The notes beneath the pieces are model-generated. The model saw only the letters and a program-made list of their open reading frames with translations, was not told where the DNA came from and searched no databases. Shown here in pieces: positions 33,690-45,800 of a DNA stretch of 64,000 nt (position 1 is the stretch's first letter; every line of letters starts with the position of its first letter). Source of the stretch: Ophiobolus disseminans (Eukaryota > Ascomycota > Dothideomycetes > Pleosporales > Phaeosphaeriaceae); NCBI GenBank assembly GCA_010093685.1, contig MU006219.1, positions 1,197,531-1,261,530 on the forward strand, in the 5' to 3' direction. The translations under genes and the position numbers were made by a program.

Positions 33690-35968
33690 TCACATCGACT
33701 CCTCCCGTTCCGTCACGGTCCAGCGTCTCTTGGGCTGCGGCCCTCGCCGATGCTCATACACGTCGTCCAGTCGCGGCGGTCCCCACAGCCCAGCATTACT
33801 CGTCGCCTTGGCTTTTGCACCCCATAGAGCAGGCGCTTTAGTACTGCTGTTCCTGTTGTGTGACTTTGTTGGCTTCGACAGAGGAGCAACACTATCGCTG
33901 ACTTCTCTCTGCTCATTGGTGTTGAGTCTTTCGAGTCCGTTGGTGACATCAGACACGCCGTCTAGAGCCGGAATATCATCCTTGACTCCATTTGTGGCGG
34001 TGCTGGTAGAGTCCGAGGTGGGTTTTGGTTGCTGATTCGTAAAATTAAGAACCATATCAGCTCCAGGGCTCGCACGTCCGTCACTACTAGCTGCCACTTT
34101 TGTTGGTGCTAACTTTGGGCTTGACCACAGACCGGTCGGCGACGAGGTGGAAGCACTAGGAGTACTAGGGTTGAGGTTGCTCTGCGTGTATAACTGGTTC
34201 GAACCCGAACTCATAGTACGTCGCATATTTCCCATCGAGCTGTTCCAGGTCCTGTAGGGCTCTCCAAGCGAGAAGGGTGGATCGAGTGGGCTGCTAGCGC
34301 CTGAGGAAGACCCGGTAACGCGGCGTCGAGAGTCGTGAGGCGGGTTCGGCTGGATGGCCGGGGAGCTGACTTGGGACTTTGACTGCAGTCTTGACGGGTC
34401 AATACCTGCTCTGAGGTGGTCGACTGAGGCCTTAAGTTTCATCTCATAGGTCTCAGACATACCAGGATCCGCAACAGACGGTCGTCGTGTGTGTACGGTG
34501 TGTTCCATAGGCTTTTGAGGACCATCTCTCCGCACTGCCATTGAAAGCGACGCAAGGCCAATGTCCATGAGGACAGGCTGGTTTGTGATAGCACCCAGCA
34601 GCGCATTGCAGCCAGCGCCGTGTGTCAGTAGTATTAGTACCAGTTCTTCGTCGTCTTCCACGTCTGGTTCTCCATTGAACGAAGGGAAGGGTTCGGTCTT
34701 GCGTTTAGTGGCTGGGTGGGGAGTCAATCTCAGAGGCTCCTTAAACATAAAGCCCGAGATCTGCTCTTTGGGAGGCGTTGCTCCATGCTCCCGGTACCAC
34801 TCCATCATGCCTGTAAGGCCCCTGCGGAAGCGCTTGTGCATGGTGCTCCATTCGTCTCCGTACTCGCCGCCATCGCCCCATTCCATCGGCGGTCGCATAC
34901 TGTCCCATTGGAAGTCGACCAGGATGCAGGCTTCTCGCGCATGAGCAAAATAGCCTCTAGGTATCGTGTCTGCAGGCGATACAGAGTAGGCGGGTACCGG
35001 CGGGTCGTAGATGCGACTGCCTGTTTGCGGTATTGGTGCCAGTGGATGCGACGCGACGTTTTCTCGCGACTTGGTGCGCTGGAGAGAGTTGCTGTCCTGG
35101 CTGCTCGAGCGCTCTCTGAAGGGCGACACGGAAGCCAGACTACCTCTTGAGGGAAATGGACTCTTTCCTCCATTATGCGGTGCTATCGTAGCAGCGCCTT
35201 TGCCGACCCATCCACCCGGGAAGAAGCCCCTATGATGAGTCTTGTTGGACATTTCCTGTATGTAGTCGCCCCTTCGCAGCAAGTCTGCCTTTGCTCCCGC
35301 CACCATCAGGGTCGAGTTCGGAGGTGGGGTAATGTCTTCATAGTAGTCGGGAGACAGCCATTCACCGAGGAAGGCATCAATGCGCAGCAGTATCTTCTCC
35401 GGGCCTTTATGAGACCTGGGCGAAACGTCGACTTTGGGGTATGCCAGCGGCTGGAGGGTGAAAGGCTGCAGCGAGTATGAATTGGCCTTTGGCGACTCTG
35501 TGGCAGTTGTCTTCCCAGGTGCCTCCGTCTTCTCCGCGGACGGCGAGGGCAGCTTCGGGTTGGGTGCAGATGGGGGCTGGTACTGTGATATGCCTGCCGC
35601 GACGGCCGTGCTTGTCTGGACGCATCTCAGATATGGGCTGGAGTGTATCACAATCTTGCGCTTTTTCCTCGGGCGCTGCGACCCCTCTGCTCGGGGTCCA
35701 TCTGGCTGCGGGGCTTCGAGCTGCTCAACATCGCGCTGGTGTAACAGAGCTGCTATTCGCAGACCGAGTGCCTTTCCCTGCGACCAGCCGCCATATGTGA
35801 GGGGAGGGTCGTAGGGCGTCGGAGAAGTGAGATGCCATGTTTTGTCGGCAGCATCGAGACGCGCACCGTGTCTATTGGCATGTGTCAGCGGCTATGTCGA
35901 ATCAGGGCTTCTGGTGGTGGTGGTGTGGAGTACCTCGCGACAACCACGACTGCAGGGCCCTTGGCCAT
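33690..35968 (-). CDS. Large histidine phosphatase superfamily protein with disordered insert
   Basis: Exons 35968-35934 and 35871-33690 (62 nt intron) give 738 residues. The catalytic RHG (residues 12-14) is split by the intron and rebuilt as VVVVARHGARLD. IHSSPYLRCVQTS follows at about 95, the family's second block, and LLTHGAGCNALL carries the late active-site His. Between these are TPYDPPLTYGGWSQGKALG near the start, and a Ser/Pro/Arg-rich stretch of about 130 residues that looks disordered. The last 260 residues, after the phosphatase core, are also low complexity. The layout resembles the fungal UBASH3/Sts-like group of the phosphoglycerate mutase superfamily but without SH3 or UBA domains; the substrate is unknown. 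It is not a glycolytic enzyme. Confidence 0.85.
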
Positions 35969-36794
35969 GACCCGCTAAGCCGGCTTTCCGCCTTGCGTAC
36001 AGCTTGGAGGCGCCTCGTGCTACCGTCGCCTATGTTGTCGATATCGCCTTGCGCGTGGTGGCAGCAGAGTTGCAAGGCTTGAAAGGTGGCAGAGACTCGT
36101 CAGTTGGAAGAACAATACACGGTAGGCGACATGAAGTAGCGTGCTGGAAGCGTGACCTCGACGCGTTCTGAAGCTTGCGTGTTGCAGAAGCTATGACACT
36201 ATTTAACGTTGTTTTCTCCTCTTTGTGAGGGGTGCAGCATGGCACCTTCCTTTCTTATTGGCGTTGCGATCGAATCGTTCTGAACTTGTCGTCCGCGCAC
36301 GTGGCTGCAGGAACAGAACTGATCACATCAAAACTTTTGTCCGCATACCATCGGACATGAAGTTAGAGAGTTGTGGGGCAGGGTATAAGCTTGGATGCGG
36401 GAAGCTGCGGAACTCAAGGCTCAAGCGATGCAGGCGGGGTGTCTAAGAACCCCAGGCACTTCCCCTGCTCCCTACAGGGAACCTATATCAACCGACCAGC
36501 TCGTCATTATCACGATTCGGACAGGTGCTTTTCTTGATGTTGTTTCCTGTGTCATGTTGATTTGAGCCTTTGTGTTCTTCCTTTGGAGTCTGGCTGTCCC
36601 ATGTTCTCTCTCGCTTTTCCACAGCAGTTCTTCCGCCAATGGCCTCTACAAATCAAGTCGTGTGATATCCCATGCATATGCAGTGTCGAACGATCAGAAG
36701 AGTATGAGTAATGCAGTTCCCCCAGAAGCAAACAAACGCCAAAAGATGATTGCTTTCGCTCTTATGCCACTTTTGTCTGCTCATTCCTTCACAT
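35969..36794. other. Intergenic, no gene seen
   Basis: It contains the promoter of the large histidine phosphatase gene and the 3' flank of the aldolase-like gene, both on the minus strand. Confidence 0.55.
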
Positions 36795-37899
36795 TTACTC
36801 CAGATAGTCTCCGCCACTCTCCTTGTGAATGACATCAAACAGCGGCTTCGCTGAGAAGTAGCCTGAAGATGATCAGCATACTGCACATAGTACATGTATA
36901 GGAGTGTAGCCTTACCAGCCATGGTGCTACCAACCGTCTTTCGAGTGTACATCGCCTCCTGGATTTCATTAGTGCCTACCACATGTGGGGTTGTATGAAG
37001 GTGTTCTGTACCTCTTCGCCAATCTTAACAGTGGCTCCACCTCGTCCAGCCACTGCAGCATCCGCCATCAATTGCGAATGGCAGCACTTCTCCAAGCTCA
37101 CGAACCAGAAGACGGCCTCCTCGATACTCTTACCCACGGTCAAAAGCCCATGGTTCTGCAGCAGGGCCGCCTTCCTGTCGCCGAGGGCCTTGGCAATGTC
37201 CTTGCCCTCCTCTTCAGCTAGTACCACACCGTTGAAGCTCTCATACAGCGCGAGGTCATTGTAGAAAGCACAGCTGTCCTGCGTGATCGTGTCTAGATTG
37301 CGACCGAGCGCACAGAAAGTGCGACCATATATGGAATGGGAGTGTGCAGCGCACATGACATTGGGTCGAGCTTCATGCACGGCATGATGGATCATATATG
37401 CAGCCGTATTGAGCAAACGGCATTCTCCACCATCAATAACTTCGCCCTTGTGGTCAACGAGAATGAGATCGGAAGCCTTGATCAAGCTGAAAGCCACACC
37501 AAAAGGGTTTACCCAAAACGTCGTGGGGTCAACAGGATCCTGTGCAGTGTCAGGAAGCACTCATAAAGTATACGCGTTTTAGCAGTGACTTAGTGCACTT
37601 ACTCGTAGAGTGATATGGCCAGCAACGCCCTCATCGAAGCCGAACTTTCCAAAGATTCGGAATGCAGCAGCGAGCCTTCCCTTCAGGTACGCACGCTCTT
37701 TGTACTTGTCGTCGAACTTAGGAGGACCTGGAAATTTGAGCTCTGCCAGAGCATGTCAGTAACTGCCCAGTAGCTAATTCATCAGCCAGTATTTACTCAT
37801 CTTGCCTTGCTTCTCTGTGAGACCAGGCTCGAGAGGCGCAGAGGTGTTTGGCTTTGTGTCATCGTCATTCTGCGGCTCAATTGCTGATGGAGGCGCCAT
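36795..37899 (-). CDS. Class II aldolase/adducin family protein
   Basis: Five exons on the minus strand (37899-37797, 37742-37603, 37539-37012, 36958-36916, 36862-36795) with four introns of 53-63 nt give 293 residues. The zinc site is recognisable: H147 and H149 in CAAHSHSIYGRTF and H211 in LLQNHGLLTVG. GHITLRDP bridges the second splice and WVNPFGVAF supplies the family's phosphate-binding area. The end reads YFSAKPLFDVIHKESGGDYLE. Members act as sugar-phosphate aldolases or as non-catalytic adducin-like proteins; this fungal subgroup is widely present but uncharacterised. An upstream in-frame ATG at 37998 would add 33 residues; I chose MAPPSAIEPQ because the family's N-terminus is short and variable. 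Confidence 0.88.
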
Positions 37900-40256
37900 A
37901 TTGTTGTTCTTGGGTTGTTGGAGAGTATGGATCTGGTGGATTTCGAAGAATGGTCGAGCTGAAGCGACTTTTTGGACCCAATGAAGTGTTGAGGTCAAGC
38001 AGACTTAAATGACTGGAGTGGAAGGGAACACGAAGGACGCCGAAAACCTCGGGAAATAGTGAGGGAAAATAGGAAGCCGCGATCGTGAAGCGAAAGAAGT
38101 AGCAATCGCGACCTTCGTGGCAATTTGCACCTCACCCATCTCCAACATACCTCGGGATTACATGCCCTTGACACGCCCTATTCAAGCACTAAATCAAAAG
38201 CAGGCAAGTAATGCCCTCCGGCAGCCGGCATGCGGCACATGCTGACTTCCGAACATAATAAGGACGATGGTGGTTGGTCAGTCATACTACGCGTGGAGTG
38301 CGGGGTCGTGTGAGCTTTCCGTACGGGGCGAATCGCGGAATTTGGAAAGGATCATGTTGGAAGGTTCCCAGATAACCCTTTCAACGAATTTCTGTCGTGT
38401 AACCAGTGATGCTTCGATTCTATAAAGCACGTTTTGATGTCTACTGTTTATTGACTATGGCATGTTGTATGTAGCCTGTGTGCGGACTTTTACACCAACG
38501 CTCGGGATCACCTTCCGATCTGTCATGATGCACACCGCAACTGCACAGTTTGCGGAATGTCGCACGAAAAAAAGGTTATAGATACACGTGACCATTCCTT
38601 TACTACCCATGATGAGGTGGGCCGAACGAGTCTATGGCAAAAACAACTTGTTGCCATAGGAAGTCTGCATCTCATAGGTCAAGGCCAATGAAGAATATTT
38701 CCGGGCGTAGTCTGACACCACAACGGGAAAGATGTTCTGGAAGATGAAGTGGCTATGTGATGTGACATGTTAGTTCGATATCAGTGTAGGTTCTCAAGCC
38801 GTGCGTGTCGGAATTAGCATCGTTCAGCAGGCCCGTGTGAGGTACATGATGTGTGGAGGAGCTATGAGAAATTTATGTGGTGCTGTCCAGGAATGCTTGC
38901 TAGAAAAGCCTCGACATTAGCTTGGTAAGTTGGTACGAAGCCCAATCGTTGATGTGAGGTTGGGACAGCTCCTCTCGTTTGCTGAGCCATGAGAGCGGAA
39001 GTGAAACTGATGCGAACGATTTTTCTGTAGAGCTTTTACTGGCTGCAAAACCAAGGGTAGAGCTTCAGAGGTAGATCGGCACACGTTTCAAATACCGAAC
39101 AACGTCGTCGGCTCCGGTTTCGTCATATACGGAGCCACTGCTAGTCAAATGCTGGATGCACTCAAAGCCACACTGTCCACCACACTGCGGCGCCACCAGC
39201 CAAAAGCCTCAGTGAACGCTCAGTTAGTGTTCAAGAGAGTCTTCGCCACGCGGGAGGAGTATGGAGATCCATGCAGAGCTTGTATGTATCGTTCGTCAAA
39301 CTACTGCACCTTCTGCAGTGGTACTCAGTAAAGAGCCTCGCTCTCCACTGAGGTACAGGCAGCCGTTGTTAACTACTAGCACACGGGAGTATCCCACACC
39401 TGCGTGATCAGATCGCCTGGACAACGTGGCACCCAGTTAGCGCTGGCTGTGAGAGAAGTTGTTCTTCGGACGGGAGATGTTGTGCGACAGCACAGCGCGA
39501 GCCTCTCAGTGGGGCATCGCACACGTGGGAAGTTTACAGATGTGCTTTTGAATATGTTGTTGAATATCCCTCAAGTCGGGCGAGCCTTCTGGACGACATT
39601 GAAAGATTGAAAGCAACGCCCTACTTGCATCATAGTATGTGTCAGTGACGAGCTCGAAATTCCGGAGTGTTTATATCTACTTGCTTAGGCAGCGAGGATG
39701 TAGATTATTCCAGCATTGGCTGGGAAGCTCATTTTTGAGTGTTTTGTGCAACGAAACGTGTAAAGTAGACCATAACATGCGTGACACATGCAGGACCAAG
39801 CGCGCATCTTGCAGCCATGCTGGACTTGACGATGTCATTGATTTTCAAGAAATTAAACCGACCGTCGATGCGCAGTACAATCCATTGATCTGCTGCTTGG
39901 TGGCTGCTCTATTAGATGTAACCTTCAACTGCTGAGCGTACCTTGATTGAACTTCAGGAAGTTAGCAATAATTTCATCGCGATCTCAATAGTACCTAGTT
40001 TTCACAGTTGTATTCAGAACTAGGTGGAACGCCGTCTCCACCTCGTGGCGAACTCAGCTGTTCTGACTGACGAAAGATTAAACCCATGAGCCGTGTTTTC
40101 CCTTGACTTTCGAACTGCTGTCAGCGCTCGCTCACGCCGTACGCTAGTAGGCCGATCTTGCAGCAAGACTGCAGGATCACATCCTTCATGCAGATTCGTG
40201 TCTGCGTGATGCGTTCAGCTACTGCAGCTTATAATTCCTTAGCGGAGAGATTGGGG

Positions 40257-40276
40257 AGCTGATCAATCGATCAGCT
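40257..40276. repeat. Short perfect inverted repeat
   Basis: AGCTGATC and its reverse complement GATCAGCT flank the 4-base loop AATC. A 20-base palindrome of this sort can arise by chance in several kilobases, so its meaning is unclear. Confidence 0.6.
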
Positions 40277-41471
40277 TGCTCGGCTTGTTGCTGCACTTCC
40301 TTCTCATTAGTCGTGGCTTAGGTAGCATGTCTCGATATTCGAATTATGACAGGCCGACATTGTGATGGACTGGATGGATGGTGCTAGGCTCATAATTCAA
40401 TGGATATTCCAACCCACCCCTGCTAGTAAGATTCATGTAGGTCCCTAGGTCATTGAATTCAAGGGAAGGTGTTTGAAGTTCCCAAAAACTAAATTCTCCG
40501 GCTGGATCGCCACGGACCGGAGATTCGAGCTGAAGTAGCATAGGTGCATGACCAGTAGGTTGTAGACTAGTTGGATTGAGGAGGGGTTCGTGGCACCAGC
40601 GTTTACTTCCGCAGAACACACTTTGACGCGAGTAAACTGCCGGCCTGTCTTCCCATCGATCTCATGATCCTGTACGTTGATGGCATTAACCATCAGTCTT
40701 CAACAAGTGCAAAGCAAGAGCCCGACCTGACCCAATGCTACCAAGTATTGCGATCGAAACTGTAGTTCTGCGGGTAACTTGTGGCCTCGGGCTCTGACGA
40801 GATGACTTTGGCCATCCAAGGGAGAAACGATTTGATTAGTTCGGAGCGATTATGCCTCCTCTCGCACCCCACTGCCGCTAGCTTACATCGCTTGATCTCC
40901 CGCTTCGCCTAAGCGGAAGGCTGGCAAGCTAGCGGGCATGACGTTTGTCCGCGTGCTGTTGGGTCACGATTTGGAAGTCTCGACGTGCGGCATGAGGTGA
41001 CTCGGTACAGATGTAACAAGTACTCGGGGAAAATGTAAAGGAATGGTAAAGTTGGAGACGTTGATTTTACCTTGACTGAGCGCAAGGTTCTGCGGTATGC
41101 GATGTACGCCCGCCCCGATCGTAGTGAACTCCGCAATCTCGACCCAGGATCCCTACCTTTCCCTGCGGCCGTGAGTCGCTTCTCGCCGAGATGCCAGATG
41201 ATGTGGCCTCGCACTGGCGCCGATGATCGAAGTCGGGCCTGGCAGTATGCGACTCTCCATTGGGAAGATGCTATGACGCGAGTTACTTCGTTGACTTCTT
41301 CGGGTGGTTGGATCGCCTGATGTCAGCTATTTAGGATAGAAAGCTATGAACTCAATGCATAAAGGTGGGGCATGGGTCTTTGCGCTGCAGCCACTTACAG
41401 CAGCTCGCGTAAATGACGTAGAGCACGACAGAGAAGAAAGAAAGGGCTCACTGAAGCTGCTAGTAAGATGC

Positions 41472-41533
41472 AATCGAGCAATCGAGCCATCGAGCAATCG
41501 AGCCATCGAGCAATCGAGCCATCGAGCAATCGG
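41472..41533. repeat. 8-bp tandem array (minisatellite-like)
   Basis: Seven full copies of the 8-mer [A/C]ATCGAGC plus a partial one. After the first two identical units, AATCGAGC and CATCGAGC alternate, so the higher-order period is 16 bp. The array is in the gene desert and should be length-variable between strains. Confidence 0.95.
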
Positions 41534-42802
41534 CTCGACTGCTGGAGTGTTGTAGCAAGGTGTGGGAGTCTTCGGCTCAAATTGTGCTTAGCGACGGTAT
41601 CCTTGTCGGATTATCCGTGCGTCCGATACCCGACCGCAAGCTACGTTGCAGCATCGCAACGAGATTGCCTGAGTAGATCCTGACTGAGAAGTAACCGGCA
41701 TTGACGTCGAGTCAATGATGACCTTGAAGGAAGAGCGATCGTTCCACACTTCAATGTACCTAACGTAAGCTGCTTCACTTGTGGCTGCTTCTGGCATTCC
41801 AGCTGCACCCGCAGCCATCGACGATCTTAGACGAGGTCAAGGCTCCTCATCTGCAAAAGGCGATCCAATTACCTAGCGTGGGCTGCGGGATGGCACTTCG
41901 TTCCGCCGAAGATCACCTTGGCGATCCAGCACTATCGACCCATCTGAGAGACGACACCAGTAGCGCGAAAGTAACAACATTAGCGGCGGTTCAACCTCCG
42001 CCTGTCTCGTCAACCTCGAGCCACTGGACGCTGCCTATGTGCCCCTCTGATCCTGCAGATGGTCGGCGACCTCCGACTGGATGGAGTCGCTGTAGAGCGC
42101 TGTCATGGAGACGCAACTGCCGATAGGAGCTTGCAACGCGCTCCGGAACGAAGTATGTCCGTGCGAGCAGTATGCTACGACTGCTGATAGGCATTGTGGC
42201 TCATTATGCGCAGCAATATCACAGTCCACTGCAACGGCGGTAACCTTTCACACTCTGATTGATAGTAGAACCGTGCAACTGTAAGTGTGGCCTGGGATCT
42301 TCATTCGGTTCACCAAATCCACAATATCTGTCTCATGCTAATCGTCTCCTCTTCAGTCGAGTCTCCGTCTAGCTGCATGTACCTCCGCGCCTAACTTCAG
42401 ATTGCCGTTCAGGGTCGGTAGCTTGTCGCCCAGGTAGCTACGAACCATCTGCGGCCGTGGGGTTGGCTTGCATTATTTCTCGGTATTCAGCAAGGTCCAC
42501 GGCACTAATTGGCGATCGATACGCGCCATCAAGAATGGTCGCCGACTTTCAGCAAGCAACAACAGCTCATTCCGTTCAGCTACATAGTTTGTGCATGAAG
42601 TTTCGCCGATGGCTGATCTCATCAGTATCATGCTAACTGGTAACTCGTAGCTCGGTGATGGCGATCCATGCTCGCAACCTTGGAACTGTCCCACGCCCCG
42701 CTTCTGATGTCAAGCGTGAACTCAACCGATTACAAGTTAAAAGTGTGATCTGTGATGAGTAGCATCAGTCCATCTAGAGCATGACCTCGCACCGATCTCC
42801 AC

Positions 42803-45800
42803 ATGTTTAAAGGATTGAAATCACTGAGTGAGCCCATCAAATCCTCGTCCAGTTTTTGTCTGACATCGTTTGTACATTAGGAAAGAACAGAAGACGGTCT
42901 AAGGAACCCGAACATACCCCCGAAACATCTCAGCGCTCTTCGTTGAATGACCCTGAAAGTTCTACCTCATCACCACGAACTTTATCCACACAGTCAACAC
43001 CTGTTCACAAATCTAGATCAGTCATAGAAGACACCGCTACATCACCACCTTCAACTCCAACACCTAATCCCAAGACTGTTTTCGAGACCATCTCGAGACC
43101 TCCACTTCCTCCGAATACTACTACACCTGTACCACATCTACCGACCGTGTCCGCACGCAGCACGACCTCCGAAACAACGGCACTTGAACCCCAGACGTCG
43201 CACTCTTCAGTAGTCGACAAGACCGCATTGGATCTTCCTGTTCCTTCGCCGCCGCAGTTCTCTATCAGAACTGATTTGTCGACACAAGCGTCATACATTT
43301 CACATACACCTACACGAATTGATCAGAGAAGAGACCAGACGCCCAGCATGGCTTCACCCAGGTTGTCTTACCCAAGCAATGCCAACGGCACAAACGGAGG
43401 GAACGAAACGAGCGGGGTTTTGAGCCCGCCTCTTTCACCCAAAGCCCTTTTCCGATCGAAAGGTCGTCTCCCTTCATTTACATCGTCTCGTGCGCCAAGC
43501 AATAACTTCAGCATGAAGATCAGCAAGCGCGCCAGTGGCGGTGGGAGCTACAAAATTGGGTTTGTTCAGGAGAACGCTATGGCGTTGAGGAAACGCAGCA
43601 TGGCTGAATTGGGCGCTGGAGTTTTTCAATCCATCGGCAATGTCTCCTACGTGAATTTCCTTGAATGGGTCAGGTCTGAGCGTCTGACCACTCTGCCCCA
43701 CAAGGGATCTCGGTGGGATAAAGTCCTGATCCGTGCCCTATACTTTGCCGAGCAGCTTCACAAATTCGAGCAAGCTGTACAAGGCTTCGCGCTCGATAGT
43801 AGTGCGGCTGCTGCTGTTGCATACGGCCATGCGCAGCTTCTGCTTGAGGTTCGTTACCACACAATCCACCCTGATGGATCTTTACTGACACTGGCTAGTT
43901 GAGCCATAGCAATTCCGAAGCTCTCGACAAGGCATTCTCGGTTTTCTACAAATTTGCGATGTCGTTCCAGAGCGTTCTGAGGCGTTCAGAGTTACTCGCT
44001 GCGACCTCGGAGATCCGCGAGCAGCTGTGTCACCTGTACACAGATTTGATCGCGCTCGTTGCCAACGTGGCAATCAAGTTTTACAAGACAGTGAACGGTA
44101 ATGCGCTCCCGACTCTATTTCAAACGATGATTACTAAACCTTTTAGGCATGACCTCGGGCTCCGTCAGTCTTGACATCTTTGAGCTCTTCGGCGAGACCA
44201 TTGATGCCTTCCGCACGCGTCAGAACACTGTCATTGAGCTTATCTGGGATTCTCAGATCGAGAATGAAGATTTCGAGGAAGGTGAGGCGTTGGACGTCAC
44301 GACCCTCAGCCGTTGGCTAGCCCCCCAGGACCGTGTTTTGGCATCGCTAAATCGCGACCACTCAGTAAGTGCATAGCTACGAGGTAAACATCATGCATTC
44401 GCTAAATTCGCATCTTTTCCAGACGTTCGTCGATCAGCAAGTTGTAAGTACCTCCCAGCTATCTTCGCAACGTTTATGACACACGCGCTAACGACATTAT
44501 GCGATAGGAATTCACTTGCTTGTGGTTCCAGAAGCATCTCTCAAGGTATCTGAACAGTGACCACAGCTTTTTGTTGGTTACGGGCGAAGCCGGTAACGGC
44601 AAGACAACGCTGGCCGGATCCATTGTGGAGCGACTGCAGCGCCCGGTGAACAAGAAGTCTTACGATACACTGTTCTGTTCTCTCTCTCCCGACATCCCGA
44701 CCACAGCATCGCCGCTGAGTGTCGTCAAGTCTCTTCTTTCTCAGTTGCTGAACCTGCGTGTTGGCAACATGGGTCTGTACTATGCTGTCTTCAAGGCATA
44801 TCATCACTGCAGGACCACCGGTGACCTGAAGGTGTACGAGGACTACCTATGGACTGCACTCGCGGATGGGCTCGCGCACCCCGCCCCTGGAGGCAACGAT
44901 TTGGTTATTGTTGTGGACGGCCTTGACGAGGTGGCTGATTCCAAGTCCGCTTCCATTCAGGCCAGCGGAGCCGTCAGCCCTGCTGAGTTGCTCGAAAAGT
45001 TGGTCAAAGCCACCAATCATGGTCATGGTGTAAGGCTGGTCACCCTAGGCTCGTCCATCAAGATGCCTACCTCAACCAAGGGCACTCATCACCAAATTAC
45101 GCGCGAAGATCTGCGAGATGATATTCATGCCGTTGCACTTCGAGCTCTGATCCATAACCATCACTTCCATGGACAACGGGCCTACGACCAGGAGCAGTTC
45201 CTTGATCGCATCATCCAGATTGTACATGGATCTTTCCTCAAGACAACGCTGATTTGCGAGATCTTGAACGCGCAGAAGTCACCTGAAGCACTCACGAAGA
45301 CTCTGGAAGGACTTGAAAAGCAAAAGCCGTCCGCCCCAGATCTAGTGTCACAGATCTTCACTTCATTGAACACTACCAATGAAGCAAGGACGTTGCTCTC
45401 TTGGATCCTGGCTGCGGAGCGTCCTTTGACTGTTGATGAAATCAACACGCTCTTCACCATTGACGTTCAGCGCGGTACAATCTCTGACCGAGGTGTTGAT
45501 GTTAACAAGATCATCAACACCATTGAGCCTTTGTTGACCGTCCACGAACGCATCGTTCGCTTCAAGCATCCTATCGTTCACTCGGCTTTGCACGATTTCG
45601 CTGCCCAGAACAAAATCCCTATCCCCCTCAAGGATAGCGAGACGGATTTGTTACTACGAGTCTTGACTTACGCAAGACTCGCCCTGCGCGAGAAGGGAGA
45701 ACCAACTATCGACAACAACGATCCGTCGATCGCTGATCGCCAATACCACCAGCATCATCTGCTCGAGTACACCGTGCGGTACTGGGTACTACACCTGCAG

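Larger units (their letters stand above)
37900..42802. other. Gene desert of 4.9 kb
   Basis: No intact gene is visible on either strand in this stretch, the longest gap in the window. Open frames are at most about 115 codons and carry no domain signature, signal peptide or splice logic. I found no transposase, reverse transcriptase or integrase fragment, and no long terminal repeats by eye. It holds an 8-bp tandem array (41472-41533) and a perfect 8-bp hairpin (40257-40276). Its left end is the promoter of the aldolase-like gene and its right end the promoter of the NACHT-TPR gene. Confidence 0.6.

Noticed and set aside
30018..37899. Biosynthetic or catabolic gene cluster (thiolase, phosphatase, aldolase on one strand)
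   Set aside because: The families are unrelated in pathway, no synthase, P450, transporter or pathway regulator is present, and promoter-sized gaps separate the genes.
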